Counted from the first letter of the stretch, positions 17,960 to 27,123 are shown. The stretch is DNA of 64,000 nucleotides from CALKWS01 sp051020515 (GCF_051020515.1 NZ_CP194857.1:372001-436000); one strand, 5' to 3'. Numbers and translations: made by a program. The notes: generated from the letters alone by a model not told the origin.

Positions 17960-19326
17960 GCCAGCCCCCACGGCCCTCCGGCCGGCCGCGGGTCAACCCT
18001 CGACACGCCGCACTCCGCCGTCGTCGCGGGCGGGCCCGCCCGGGTGGGCCTGCCGCAGCCGCGGTCTTTGCCGCGGCCACCAACGCCTCCCCCACCACCC
18101 CCGGCTCCATCCGGCACGCCGCCGCGCGCGAGCAGCGCCGGCACGTTGCACTGGTGGCGTTGCTGGCGCTGGGGATGTTCGTGACCTCCGGGGTGGCCTG
18201 GGCCTACCGGGACCTGGACTCCAACATCCAAACCCATGACATCGACGACCTGCTCGGGGACGAGCGTCCAGAACCCCTCGAGGCTCCGGACCCGGAGGAT
18301 CCCCACGCCGGCCAGGCCCTGAACGTGCTGCTGGTGGGCACCGATGACCGTTCCGGGGAGAACTTCGAGATCGGCGGGAGCACCACCCCCGGAGTGCGTT
18401 CGGACACCGTGATCGTGGCCCACGTCAGCGCCGACCGGGATCGGGTGGAGATGATCTCGATCCCCCGGGACTCCTGGGTCACGGTGCCTTCCTGCGAACT
18501 GCCCGACGGCACCGACACCAACCCCCGGGAGGGCAAGTTCAACGCCGCCTTCGAGATCGGCGGGCAGACGGGCGACGTGGGGTATGCCGCCGCATGCACG
18601 ATCCGCGCCGTGGAGGCGCTGACGAACGTGCGCATGGACGGATTCATCGCGGTGGATTTCGTTGGATTCATTGACGTGGTGGACGCCCTCGGCGGGGTGC
18701 CGTACTGCGTACCCGAACCGATCAGTGACCGCCAGGCAGACATCGAACTCGAGGCCGGTGAGCAGGTTCTCGACGGCGAGCAGGCGCTGGGCTATGCCCG
18801 GGTGCGCAAGAGCCTGGGCGATGGCAGTGACATCCAACGCATCGACCGCCAGCAGGATCTGCTGGCCGCAACCGCACGGCATGTGCTGGACCAGAACCTG
18901 CTCACCGACGCCGGCAAACTCTACGCGTTCCTGGACGCGGCGACGTCCTCAGTGACCGCCTCGCGTGACTTCGGGTCGATCTCGGCACTCAGCGGCCTGG
19001 CCTACGCGCTACGCCACATCGACCTGGGTGAGATCACCTTCGCCACCGTCCCGGTGGTGGGCCGCGGCGATGGCGCGAACGTGGTGTGGACCGACGAGGC
19101 CACCGAACTCTGGGAAGCCATCGCCGCCGACCAGCCCCTGCACGTGACCGAGGAGCAGGAAGAGGAACTCATGGGTGCAGACGCCGACGACGGCGCCACC
19201 GCGACAGAGGGCACCGATGTCGATGGGGCGGACGCCGACACCGACTCCACCTCCCCCGATGACGGCTCCACCGGGCCTACGCTCGATGGGTCCACAGCCG
19301 AACAGCAGAACGGACCATGCGGGTAA
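17956..19326 (+). CDS. LCP family wall-polymer ligase
   Basis: 456 residues. A long basic, Ala/Pro-rich cytoplasmic tail (~65 residues) precedes one membrane helix (HVALVALLALGMFVTSGVAWA). The outer LCP domain has NVLLVGTDDRS, VRSDTVIVAHV, MISIPRDSWV and YARVRKSLGDGSDIQRIDRQ. It is closely related in order and motif to the preceding gene, which suggests tandem duplication. The C-terminus is acidic, Asp/Thr/Ser-rich and likely disordered. It should anchor the exported polysaccharide of the 1-16 kb island to peptidoglycan. Confidence 0.93.
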   Translation: MSQPPRPSGRPRVNPRHAALRRRRGRARPGGPAAAAVFAAATNASPTTPGSIRHAAAREQRRHVALVALLALGMFVTSGVAWAYRDLDSNIQTHDIDDLLGDERPEPLEAPDPEDPHAGQALNVLLVGTDDRSGENFEIGGSTTPGVRSDTVIVAHVSADRDRVEMISIPRDSWVTVPSCELPDGTDTNPREGKFNAAFEIGGQTGDVGYAAACTIRAVEALTNVRMDGFIAVDFVGFIDVVDALGGVPYCVPEPISDRQADIELEAGEQVLDGEQALGYARVRKSLGDGSDIQRIDRQQDLLAATARHVLDQNLLTDAGKLYAFLDAATSSVTASRDFGSISALSGLAYALRHIDLGEITFATVPVVGRGDGANVVWTDEATELWEAIAADQPLHVTEEQEEELMGADADDGATATEGTDVDGADADTDSTSPDDGSTGPTLDGSTAEQQNGPCG

Positions 19327-19361
19327 GCCGATGAGCCAGACGCCCCCTGAGGGAACATCAC

Positions 19362-19658
19362 GTGGCGCCAGTTCCGGACGCCGTCCGGGCAGGCGCCCAC
19401 CCGGCGCCTCCCGTGCCCGCCGAGGCGGTCCGGCCCAGCCACTCGAGGCTGAAGCGGCCGGCGTTTCCGGAAGTGCGGGTGCACCTGGGGGTGGACGCGG
19501 ACCGGCCCGGCGCCCACCCAGTTTCGCGCCGCGGTCACCCGCGGTACCGGGTGATCCGGGGCGGGCCGCTCAGGCCAGGGTTACAGGCGTGGCGGTTCCG
19601 ACCAGGGCGACCCGCCGCCGTCGATCCCGCCGGGGGGTCGGCCACCGGCCGGACCTGA
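19362..19658 (+). CDS. Possible small basic protein, unrecognised
   Basis: 98 residues from GTG 19362, with GAGGGA seven bases upstream. Among the frames in this 340-base gap it alone has the GC-rich third codon positions expected of a gene here. The product is rich in Pro, Arg and Ala with no cysteine, membrane helix or known motif. An overlapping frame (from ATG 19331 to 19672) begins like the LCP2 N-terminus (MSQTPP) but has poor third-position bias. It could instead be a remnant or the frameshifted N-terminal tail of the next LCP gene. Confidence 0.3.
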   Translation: MAPVPDAVRAGAHPAPPVPAEAVRPSHSRLKRPAFPEVRVHLGVDADRPGAHPVSRRGHPRYRVIRGGPLRPGLQAWRFRPGRPAAVDPAGGSATGRT

Positions 19659-19671
19659 TCGCACCCGGGTG

Positions 19672-20733
19672 ATGCCGGCAGACCACCCCGCCGGTCAGCA
19701 GGCGAGCCACCGGCCCGCGGCAGCGCCGCCGTCCTCGGTCCCTCCCTCTCAGCCTCCCACCCCGGTGGCACCTCGCGGTGGGCGCCCGCGCCGCCGTCGC
19801 CGGGGCCGGGGAGTGCTCCTGGCGTTCGTGCTGTTGCTGGTGCTGATCCTGGCCTGGCCGGTGGGCCTGCTGATCTGGGCGAACGGCAAGATCCAGCACG
19901 TGGACGCCGGGGAGTCCTCCCTCAGCACCGCCGGGACCACCTACCTGCTGGCCGGGTCGGACTCGCGCGACGACGATGAGAACTTCACCCACGACCCCAC
20001 CGAGGGTCAGCGTGCGGACACGATCATGATCCTGACGGTGCCCCCGAGTGGAAACACCTCGCTGATCTCCCTGCCGCGGGACACGTACATGGAGATCCCC
20101 GGGCACGGCTGGAACAAACTCAACGCCGCCTACTCCTGGGGCGGGCCCGAGTTGCTGCGCGCCAGCGTGGAGTCCCTGACCGGCATCGAGGTGGACCACT
20201 ACGTCGAGATCGGCATGGGTGGTCTGGCGAACGTGGTCGACGCCGTGGGCGGGGTGGAGTTGTGCCTGGACTACGACGTCTCCGACCGGGACTCCCGGCT
20301 GGAGTGGGAGGCCGGGTGCCACATCTCCGACGGTGACACGGCGCTGGCCTTTGCCCGGATGCGCGCGGCGGACCCAATGGGTGACATCGGGCGCACCCTG
20401 CGCCAGCAGCAGGTGATCCAGGCCATCACGTCCACCGTGGCCGACCCCGCCCTGGCGGTGCGGCCGGGCCAGCAGGTGGACCTGCTGGAGTCGGGCCTGG
20501 GGGCGCTGTACGTCTCGGAGAACAGCAACATCATCGACCTGGGCCGGATGGCTCTGGCCTTTCGCAATGCCACCGGCCCGGACGGAGTGCGCGGGGCCCC
20601 GCCGATCGCCTCGATGAATCACCGCCCCGGTGGGGTGGGCTCCACCGTGCTGCTGGAGGACCATTACCCCGCCTTCTTCGCCTCCGTGGCCGATGGCACC
20701 GTCGAGCAGGGCGACGTCGACGGCGACGACTGA
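19672..20733 (+). CDS. LCP family wall-polymer ligase
   Basis: 353 residues from ATG 19672 (GTG 19669 is equally possible). A Pro/Arg-rich cytoplasmic tail is followed by one membrane helix (VLLAFVLLLVLILAWPVGLLIW) and an LCP domain with YLLAGSDSRDD, QRADTIMILTV, LISLPRDTYME, and AFARMRAADPMGDIGRTLRQ. It is shorter and less like the two LCP genes before it, so the three paralogues may have different acceptors or polymers. It converges on the ATP-grasp gene nine bases away. Confidence 0.92.
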   Translation: MPADHPAGQQASHRPAAAPPSSVPPSQPPTPVAPRGGRPRRRRRGRGVLLAFVLLLVLILAWPVGLLIWANGKIQHVDAGESSLSTAGTTYLLAGSDSRDDDENFTHDPTEGQRADTIMILTVPPSGNTSLISLPRDTYMEIPGHGWNKLNAAYSWGGPELLRASVESLTGIEVDHYVEIGMGGLANVVDAVGGVELCLDYDVSDRDSRLEWEAGCHISDGDTALAFARMRAADPMGDIGRTLRQQQVIQAITSTVADPALAVRPGQQVDLLESGLGALYVSENSNIIDLGRMALAFRNATGPDGVRGAPPIASMNHRPGGVGSTVLLEDHYPAFFASVADGTVEQGDVDGDD

Positions 20734-20742
20734 TAGCAGGGA

Positions 20743-22221
20743 TTACGTTACGACTGGCGCTGGACCATCCTGGACCGGGTGCTGGCCCTGGGCCCGGTGC
20801 ACCATTCTGTCGATGATCGCCGCCGCGACGTCGTTGGGCTGGCCGTAGGCGGGGTAGTGGTGGATCGACAGGTTCGCGTTGGCGTTCAGTTCCAGGATGA
20901 TCGCTCCGGCCGGGTCCTGCGGCGCGTTCACCATCAGATCGACACCAGCCACTCTCAAGCCCGGAACCACACGAACGGCTTCCACAGCGATCCTCTTCAA
21001 CTCCGGATGCATCGAGGAGGTGACGTCGACGGACTCTCCGCCCTGGTGAATGTTCCCCACATTGTTCAGCAGTACCACCGACCCTTCGGCAGGAACCGAG
21101 TCTCCGCTGATGCCCATCTTCCGGAGGTAGTGGTGGTCCACGACGATCGGGGTTCGCCCATGGTAGTCATTCAGACTCCGACGCTCAGCCTTGATGGCGA
21201 GCAGTTGGGTGATGGAGGAAACCCCGTCACCGATCACGTAGGCAGGTACCCGCGATGCCGCAGCGACCACCTGGTCCTCGACGACGAACGCGCGGATGTC
21301 CAACCCGGAGATCTGTTCCTCGACCACGATGCGATCTCGCCGACTCGTCGCCTCCTTCGCCTTGGTCCACGCCTGCCTGAACTCCTCCTCGTTGCTGATT
21401 CCGGTGGAGATTCCCCTGCCGGCCCGTCCCCCTGAAGGCTTGATGACCGCGTCGCGGCCGAGCCGGTACAGGTACGCCAGCCCTTCGGAGGCCCCGTCAG
21501 CAGCGAACGTGGCTCCCCGCGCCATCGGAAGGCCATGACGCTCCAGCACGACTCTCGTCGCATGCTTCGAGGCGCAGATCTGAGTCGCGAAGTAACTCGC
21601 CAGCGATGTGGTCAGCCGGCTCATCCCGCCCACGGGCTCACCGTCGAGCAGGAAGTGGATGAGGTCTCCCGATCGGACGACCTCGAGCCCTCGTTCTCGA
21701 GCCGCTGTCACGATCGACTCCTTGTGCCCAGGCGCTGTCGGATACTCGTTGAACTCCGCGCCGGTGCCCACCACTCGACTCTCGATGAAGTCGGCGACGA
21801 GTTCTGCCGTACGGGCTCTCGGGCCTGACTCGTTCACCACGCCGGCGGCCAAGGAGGAGGTTCCGACCTGCTCGAGCGGGTCCTGGCTCTCCGGGTCCGG
21901 GTGGAAAGCATCCGAGATCGCTCCGGTCGCGGATTGGACCTCGAAGGCAGATCGCTCTCGTTCCGCCTTAGGCCCGATGCGCGCCAGCATCCGCTCCAAG
22001 CCGCGCACCTCACGGTGGCGCTTCAGCCTCTCCAGATGCTGACTACGAAGTCCCGCCAGCACTTTCAAACCGATCAGGGCGAGTGATCCGGAGTAGAGCA
22101 CGAGCGCGAGGTGTTGCAGGATCCCCCAGCCTGCGACCTTCTCGATGGTCAGCAGCAGCGTGCCGCCGCCGACCAGGCTCACGAAGACCAGCCCGGCCCT
22201 CGACCGGAGCGCTTGCAGCAT
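20743..22221 (-). CDS. Membrane-anchored ATP-grasp ligase (cyanophycin-synthetase/GshF-like)
   Basis: 492 residues from ATG 22221; GAGAGGA seven bases upstream supports it over ATG 22239. Two hydrophobic segments occur in the first ~60 residues (GLVFVSLVGGGTLLL and LALVLYSGSLALIGL). After a linker an ATP-grasp domain begins near residue 210: DAVIKPSGGRAGRGIS, IVVEEQISGLDIRAFVV and ILELNANANLSIHHYP, the last being the metal-binding end. The family makes carboxylate-amine bonds, as in cyanophycin synthetase, glutathione synthase and D-Ala ligase. No Mur-ligase domain is present. Position beside three LCP genes hints at amino-acid decoration of an envelope component, but the substrate is unknown. 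Confidence 0.75.
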   Translation of the reverse strand: MLQALRSRAGLVFVSLVGGGTLLLTIEKVAGWGILQHLALVLYSGSLALIGLKVLAGLRSQHLERLKRHREVRGLERMLARIGPKAERERSAFEVQSATGAISDAFHPDPESQDPLEQVGTSSLAAGVVNESGPRARTAELVADFIESRVVGTGAEFNEYPTAPGHKESIVTAARERGLEVVRSGDLIHFLLDGEPVGGMSRLTTSLASYFATQICASKHATRVVLERHGLPMARGATFAADGASEGLAYLYRLGRDAVIKPSGGRAGRGISTGISNEEEFRQAWTKAKEATSRRDRIVVEEQISGLDIRAFVVEDQVVAAASRVPAYVIGDGVSSITQLLAIKAERRSLNDYHGRTPIVVDHHYLRKMGISGDSVPAEGSVVLLNNVGNIHQGGESVDVTSSMHPELKRIAVEAVRVVPGLRVAGVDLMVNAPQDPAGAIILELNANANLSIHHYPAYGQPNDVAAAIIDRMVHRAQGQHPVQDGPAPVVT

Positions 22222-22466
22222 CCCAGTTCCTCTCTTCATGAATTAGCAGTGAATCAGTCGGCAACAACCGGTGTGAGGACGAGTTCGGCCGCGACTCCTC
22301 CGGCGACGATACCCGCGGCCCGTGCACGATCGGCGCCGATACGACGGCCATGCGGGATCCGGTATGCCGCTCCACATGGCCCAGATGCATGGGCTCACCG
22401 AGCACCCCGCGGTGACCAACGATCAACCGCGCTGCCGGGCGCGGGCAGGTGTGCTTGAGTAGATCC

Positions 22467-22886
22467 ATGGCCCATACCAACGACGTCGACGTCATCCGCC
22501 GGTTGCTCACCACTCCTGGCCGGTGGGCAGTGGTGGGGCTGTCCACCAACACCGGCCGGGCGGCCTTCGGCGTCTCGGCCTACCTGCAACAAGGGCTCGG
22601 GATGGAGATCGTGCCGGTGCACCCCAAGGCCGAGACGGTGCACGGCCAGGCCGGCTACACCAGACTCGATGAGGTGCCCGGGGACATCGACGTGGTGGAC
22701 GTCTTCGTCAACTCCACGCGCGCCGGGGACGTGGTGGACCAGGCCATCGCCCGCGGCGCCAAGGCGGTCTGGCTACAACTTGGCGTTATCGACGAGGCCG
22801 CGGCCGAGCGGGCCACCGCTGCCGGCTTGGACGTGGTGATGGACACCTGTCCGGCCATTGAGGGCCCACGCCTCGGGTTGGACTAG
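22467..22886 (+). CDS. CoA-binding domain protein (YccU-like)
   Basis: 139 residues from ATG 22467. A single Rossmann-type CoA-binding domain: WAVVGLSTNTGRAAFGVS, PVHPKAETVHGQ, DVVDVFVNS, and AVWLQLGVIDEAA, ending in DTCPAIE. These match the stand-alone CoA-binding family related to succinyl-CoA synthetase alpha. Members bind CoA or acyl-CoA; the physiological role is not established. About 220 bases upstream hold no gene I can support. Confidence 0.85.
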   Translation: MAHTNDVDVIRRLLTTPGRWAVVGLSTNTGRAAFGVSAYLQQGLGMEIVPVHPKAETVHGQAGYTRLDEVPGDIDVVDVFVNSTRAGDVVDQAIARGAKAVWLQLGVIDEAAAERATAAGLDVVMDTCPAIEGPRLGLD

Positions 22887-22989
22887 AGCCGAACCTCCTG
22901 CATGCCGGCGGCAGATCTCACCTAGGTTGCGCAGCCCGCTCCCCGCCCACCGATCCGGGCCGCCCGCGCTCGCCGTCCGCCATTACCCA

Positions 22990-22995
22990 TAACCT
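22990..22995 (+). promoter_or_regulatory. Likely -10 element, leaderless serine hydrolase gene
   Basis: TAACCT fits TAnnnT and ends eight bases before ATG 23004. No purine-rich ribosome site precedes the ATG. Confidence 0.35.
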
Positions 22996-23003
22996 GAGGT
23001 CCC

Positions 23004-24046
23004 ATGGACACTGACTCGCTGCACGCCGCCCTGACCGACCTGGCCCGGAAGGGCGAGTTCTCCGGGACGGTGCGCATCGACTCGGCCGACCGCACCCTGT
23101 TCGAGGGTGCCTACGGCCCGGCGTCCTACACCTGGAACGTCCCGGCCACGATGAGCACCCGGTACGACTGCGCCTCGGTCACCAAACTCTTCACCGCGGT
23201 GGCCACCCTGCAACAGGTCGCAGCCGGCGCCTTCACGCTGCAGACCTCCGCGATCGACTACCTCGGCCTGACCGGCACCACCATCTCCCCCGCCGTCACG
23301 GTGCACCACCTGCTCTCCCACACCTCCGGCATCGGTGACGACGCCGATGAGGAGGCCGGGGAGTCCTACGAGGCGCTCTGGGTGGACACCCCGAACTACT
23401 CGGTGCGTCAGACCGCCGATTTCCTGCCGAACTTCGTCAACAAACCCGCCAACTTCGCCCCCGGCAAGGGTGCGCGGTACTGCAACGTCTCCTACATCCT
23501 GCTCGGGCTGATGATCGAGAAGGCCACGGGGCGCTCCTACCGCGACTACGTCGTCGAACACGTCTTCGCCCGGCCGGGATGAGCCGCGCGGGATTCTTCG
23601 CCATGGACCGGGTGGTCCCCGACGTCGCCGAAGGCGTGGAAGCCGACGACGGCGGGTGGCGGCGCAACATCTATTCCTACCCACCGATCGGGTCACCGGA
23701 CGGCGGCGCGCACGTGTGCGCAGCAGATCTGCTCGCCTTCCACCGCGCCCTGCGCGCCGGTGAACTGTTGCCGGCCGAACTCGCCGAGGCCATGATCACC
23801 CCGCATGCGACCCACTCGGTGGACCCCGAGAACGGCGTCGTCCACGCGATGGGCTACGGGTTCGAGATCTCCACCGACCCCGGCGCCGTGGTGCGTTCCT
23901 ACTGGAAGGAGGGCGTCAACACCGGGGCCAGCGCGATGCTGCGGCACTACCCGGGCGCCGCCGTCACCGTGGCGGTGCTGAGCAACCTCGAGGACGGGGT
24001 CTGGGAACCGGTGGACCTGATCAACGATGCCGTGCAGTCGCTCTAA
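23004..24046 (+). pseudogene. Beta-lactamase-fold serine hydrolase (frameshifted)
   Basis: Two frames overlap at 23579. The first (to 23582) has the SxxK motif CASVTKLFTAVA, the LLSHTSGIGDD motif and the Tyr motif YCNVSYILLG. The second (to 24046) continues with GMSRAGFFAMDRV and ends in a penicillin-binding-protein-like C-terminus (NTGASAM in place of the KTG triad). One missing G in the CGGCCGGG stretch at 23570-23577 would make FARAGMSRAGFF continuous, about 347 residues. The family includes esterases, peptidases and beta-lactamases. No signal peptide is visible, so it is probably cytoplasmic. Confidence 0.75.
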
Positions 24047-24072
24047 CCGGTATCGCGTCGACCCTGGCACCC

Positions 24073-24146
24073 GCTGACTTCGCGCCATCGGGACCGAGTG
24101 AGCGCCAAACGCCGTGCGCGTTCGGTCCAGAATCCGCGAAGTCAGC
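24073..24146. repeat. 74-base nested inverted repeat between convergent genes
   Basis: Outer arms GCTGACTTCGCG (24073-24084) and CGCGAAGTCAGC (24135-24146) pair perfectly over 12 bases. Inner arms GGACCGA (24091-24097) and TCGGTCC (24122-24128) pair over 7. It lies between the converging serine hydrolase and ABC ATPase genes, so it may serve as a two-way terminator, but there is no T-run. The nested form is also typical of REP-like or mobile palindromes. Confidence 0.6.
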
Positions 24147-24180
24147 CTCGGCCGGCCAACTCAGAGCACCGGACCGGCGC

Positions 24181-24906
24181 TCACAGGACCTTGTTGAGAA
24201 AGGCCCGGGTGCGTTCGTGCTGCGGGTTGTCGAAGATCTCCTGCGGGGAGCCCTCTTCCACCAGGACGCCGCCGTCCATGAAGAGGACGCGGTCGCCGAC
24301 CTCGCGGGCGAAGCCCATCTCGTGGGTGACCACCACCATCGTCATCCCCTCGAGTGCCAGGTCCTTCATCACGGCCAGCACCTCACCGACCAGTTCGGGG
24401 TCAAGGGATGAGGTCGGCTCATCGAACAGCATGATCTTGGGTTCCATGGCCAGCGCCCGGGCGATCGCCACCCGCTGTTGCTGCCCGCCCGACAGGCTCC
24501 CGGGGTAGGCGTTCTCCTTCTCCTCCAGCCCGACCTTCTTCAGCAGGGCTCGCCCGCGGTCCCGGGCCGCAGCCTTGCTGAGCCGGCGCACCTTCATCGG
24601 GGCGAGCATGATGTTCTCGATCACCGACTTGTGCGGGAACAGATTGAACTGTTGGAACACCATGCCGATCTCGGCGCGCACGGCGTCGATCTTGACCCGG
24701 CGATCGGTGAGGGAGTGCCCGTCGATCACCACCTCGCCACTGGTGACCTCCTCGAGCAGGTTCAGGCACCGCAAGAAGGTGCTCTTACCCGAGCCCGAGG
24801 GCCCGATCACGCAGACGACCTCCTGCTCGGCGACGCTGCAGTTGATCCCGGCGAGGACCTCGTGATCACCGAAGGACTTGTGCAGGTCCGTGACGTCAAT
24901 GATCAT
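24181..24906 (-). CDS. Polar amino-acid ABC transporter, ATPase
   Basis: 241 residues. Walker A GPSGSGKSTFL, Q-loop FQQFNLFPH, signature LSGGQQQRVAIARALA, Walker B IMLFDEPTSSLDPE and H-loop VVTHEMGF are complete. This matches the GlnQ/HisP group of amino-acid importers. Its start overlaps the permease stop (ATGA), and with the binding protein at 25644-26468 it forms a complete three-gene uptake operon. Substrate not assignable; glutamine or glutamate types are typical. Confidence 0.95.
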   Translation of the reverse strand: MIIDVTDLHKSFGDHEVLAGINCSVAEQEVVCVIGPSGSGKSTFLRCLNLLEEVTSGEVVIDGHSLTDRRVKIDAVRAEIGMVFQQFNLFPHKSVIENIMLAPMKVRRLSKAAARDRGRALLKKVGLEEKENAYPGSLSGGQQQRVAIARALAMEPKIMLFDEPTSSLDPELVGEVLAVMKDLALEGMTMVVVTHEMGFAREVGDRVLFMDGGVLVEEGSPQEIFDNPQHERTRAFLNKVL

Positions 24907-25574
24907 GCCCGGCGCTCCAAACGCTTCTCGATACCTCGTAGGACGATCGACAGGGTGAGTGTGATCGCGAGGTAGAACGCTGCCACGGTTGTGTAGATCT
25001 CCACGGCGTTGAAGTGGTTCGCCACCACGAGCCGGCCCTGGAAGATGAGTTCGGGAACCAGGATCACCGAAAGCAGCGAGGTGTCCTTGATGCTGATGAT
25101 GAACTGGTTGCCCAGCGGTGGGATCATCCGTTTGAACGCCTGGGGCCAGATCACATGACGCATCGTGGTGCGGGCGTCCAGTCCCAGGGACCGGCCGGCC
25201 TCGTTCTGACCCTTGTCGATGGACTGCACGGCACCGCGCACGATCTCGGCGATGTAGGCCCCGGAGTTGAGGGCGATCACGATGATGCCCGCCACCACCG
25301 AGGGCAGGGTGTAGGCGATGATCAGCGGCAGGGCGAAGTAGATCCAGATGGCCTGGACCAGCACCGGGGTTCCGCGGATCGCCTCGACGTAGATGATGGC
25401 GATCCAGTTAATCACCTTGAATCGGCTCAGCCGGCCCAGGCCCGCGATCGCCCCCAGGACGAACCCGATCGCCAGGCCGCCCACCGAGACCAGCAGCGTG
25501 TAGTACAGCCCTCGCGTGAGGGCCGGCAGGAACTCGACGACCCCTGCCCAGTTGAAGCCGAATATGGCGTCCAT
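24903..25574 (-). CDS. Polar amino-acid ABC transporter, permease
   Basis: 223 residues from ATG 25574 (a TTG at 25595 lies in the upstream hairpin and is unlikely). Hydrophobic segments are typical of the HisMQ family; EAIRGTPVLVQ and the EAA motif region EAGRSLGLDARTT are present. It forms the membrane channel, probably as a homodimer because only one permease gene is seen, with the overlapping ATPase and upstream binding protein. Confidence 0.93.
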   Translation of the reverse strand: MDAIFGFNWAGVVEFLPALTRGLYYTLLVSVGGLAIGFVLGAIAGLGRLSRFKVINWIAIIYVEAIRGTPVLVQAIWIYFALPLIIAYTLPSVVAGIIVIALNSGAYIAEIVRGAVQSIDKGQNEAGRSLGLDARTTMRHVIWPQAFKRMIPPLGNQFIISIKDTSLLSVILVPELIFQGRLVVANHFNAVEIYTTVAAFYLAITLTLSIVLRGIEKRLERRA

Positions 25575-25594
25575 GCGCGGTGTGCCTTCCGTCA

Positions 25595-25625
25595 AAAGGC
25601 GGGTGCTCGGTGAGCACCCGCCTTT
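25595..25625 (-). terminator. Hairpin between binding-protein and permease genes
   Basis: Arms 25595-25608 and 25612-25625 are fully complementary over 14 bases with a 3-base loop, and on the minus strand are followed by TTTT. It lies downstream of the binding-protein stop. Such hairpins commonly let part of transcription end after the binding protein, giving more of it than of the membrane parts. Confidence 0.8.
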
Positions 25626-25643
25626 CGGAACGTGGTGGGAGGG

Positions 25644-26468
25644 TCAGTCGGCCGATGCCGCCAGTTCATCCAGCCACTCCGGCTGCTCGCCGAACCAGGA
25701 CTCGTAGATCTCGGCGTAGGTGCCGTCGTCGATCATGGTCGCGATCGCCTCGTTCATCGCCTCGACCAATGCCTCGTTGCCCTGGGTGACGGCGATGCCA
25801 TAATCCTGGGCCTCGAGCAGCTCACCGGTCACCCGCAGGCTGTCCTCACCGGCGGTGGCGACGTAGTACTCCACGTTCGGAGCGTCATAGAGAATGGCGT
25901 CCGAGCCGCCGCCCTCCACCGACAGGTAGGCCTGGTCCAACTGCTCGTAGGTGTTGGCCGTGGCTCCCTCGATGTTCTGCTCGATGTAGTCCGCGCTCGT
26001 GGAACCCAGCCGGGTGGCGATCGTGAGGTCCTCGAGGTCCTCCACGCCCTGGATCTGCTCGTCATCGACCGGAGCGGCGATGCGCAGGCCCGACTTGTAG
26101 TACGGGCTGGTGTAGTCGATGACCTGGGCACGCTCGTCGGTGATGGTGATGCCGGCGATCGCGATGTCGAATGAACCGGTCTGCAGGCCCGGGATGATCC
26201 CGTCGAAGTTGGTCGTCTCCAGTTGGACGTCGAACCCGACCTCGTCGGCGATGTGGTTGATCATGTCCATGTCGAAGCCGACGTACTCACCACCCTCTTC
26301 GAAGGCGAAGGGCACGAACGAGGTGTCCGATGCGACCACGTAGGTGTCCTCCAGGTCGGCGTCGGCGCCGCCGTTGCCGCCGTCGTCTCCGCATGCCGCC
26401 AGACCGAGAGCCAGCGCCGACACGCCGATCAGGGAGAGGGTCGTCCTTTGCCGATTCTTGTTCGTCAC
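25644..26468 (-). CDS. Polar amino-acid ABC transporter, lipoprotein binding protein
   Basis: 274 residues from GTG 26468 with AAAGG upstream; longer frames to 26573 place extra residues before the signal peptide. The N-terminus is a lipoprotein signal (SLIGVSALALGLAACGDD, lipid-attached Cys in LAAC). The mature part is a type 3 solute-binding domain: FVPFAFEEGGEYVGFDMDM, GSFDIAIAGITIT, DYTSPYYKSG. It captures the amino acid outside the membrane for the downstream permease and ATPase. Confidence 0.94.
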   Translation of the reverse strand: MTNKNRQRTTLSLIGVSALALGLAACGDDGGNGGADADLEDTYVVASDTSFVPFAFEEGGEYVGFDMDMINHIADEVGFDVQLETTNFDGIIPGLQTGSFDIAIAGITITDERAQVIDYTSPYYKSGLRIAAPVDDEQIQGVEDLEDLTIATRLGSTSADYIEQNIEGATANTYEQLDQAYLSVEGGGSDAILYDAPNVEYYVATAGEDSLRVTGELLEAQDYGIAVTQGNEALVEAMNEAIATMIDDGTYAEIYESWFGEQPEWLDELAASAD

Positions 26469-26617
26469 GTGGCGCCTTTCAGCCAATATCTGCGTTTTGG
26501 GACAAGAATCGAGCATACATGGCCCCCGAACGTCCCTTGCCGGAGGAGACCGGGGTGCCCTTCCGGTGGTCACAGCCCTCTCCGTCCTCGGTGGCCGCGG
26601 CGCCCACCGGCCCGCAT

Positions 26618-26623
26618 TAGGCT
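26618..26623 (+). promoter_or_regulatory. Likely -10 element, leaderless
   Basis: TAGGCT ends six bases before ATG 26630. The same hexamer and spacing occur before dapD and gtrA. Confidence 0.45.
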
Positions 26624-26629
26624 GCTCGG

Positions 26630-27088
26630 ATGGACCCGTGGAGCGAGTTCGAGAGCGAACTCAACAACCGGTGCCGCGCTCTGGCGGACGGCACGTTCTT
26701 CATCGTCGAGGGCCCGGCGCGCACCAAGGAGCGCATCGCCGGGCTGTTCGGCCGGAAGCGGCGCACCCAGGAGGTGCACCTGTTCGCCCAGTACCTGCGG
26801 ATGGGCAACGTGCTCTACGCCGAACTGGTCGGTGGTTCGCACGTAGGCGGGGACTTCCCCTGGACCGACGCCGAGGACGCCGCCCTGCGCCGGCTGGGCT
26901 GGCAGGCCCCCGAGGCGGAGAAGGCGGCCCCGATGTATGGCGCCTACTTCCCTGCCCAGGCTCCCGCCGAGACCGACCTGTACCTGCCCGGCACCCTGGG
27001 TGAGGAGGCCGCCGCACTGGTGACGCACTCCCTGATGGAGGTCGCCGGCGTCGGGCACCCCCGGGAGTTGCGGATCACCACCACCTGA
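26630..27088 (+). CDS. Conserved-looking hypothetical protein
   Basis: 152 residues, ATG start. No signal peptide, membrane helix or catalytic motif. The sequence (GTFFIVEGPARTKERIAG, HLFAQYLRMGNVLYAELVGG, ending in an amphipathic helix and beta strand) suggests a small alpha/beta fold; a resemblance to the TY-Chap/secretion-chaperone-like fold of actinobacteria is possible but I cannot confirm it. It stands alone between convergent and divergent neighbours. Confidence 0.75.
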   Translation: MDPWSEFESELNNRCRALADGTFFIVEGPARTKERIAGLFGRKRRTQEVHLFAQYLRMGNVLYAELVGGSHVGGDFPWTDAEDAALRRLGWQAPEAEKAAPMYGAYFPAQAPAETDLYLPGTLGEEAAALVTHSLMEVAGVGHPRELRITTT

Positions 27089-27123
27089 ACGGACCCCCCC
27101 GAAACTGGGGCGTTCCCCAGACC

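Noticed and set aside
17854..18882. Long minus-strand frame over the LCP genes
   Set aside because: No recognisable domain; the plus-strand LCP motifs explain the region.
22240..22466. Minus-strand frame in the gap before the CoA-binding gene
   Set aside because: It runs through the start of the ATP-grasp gene in another frame and lacks any known motif.
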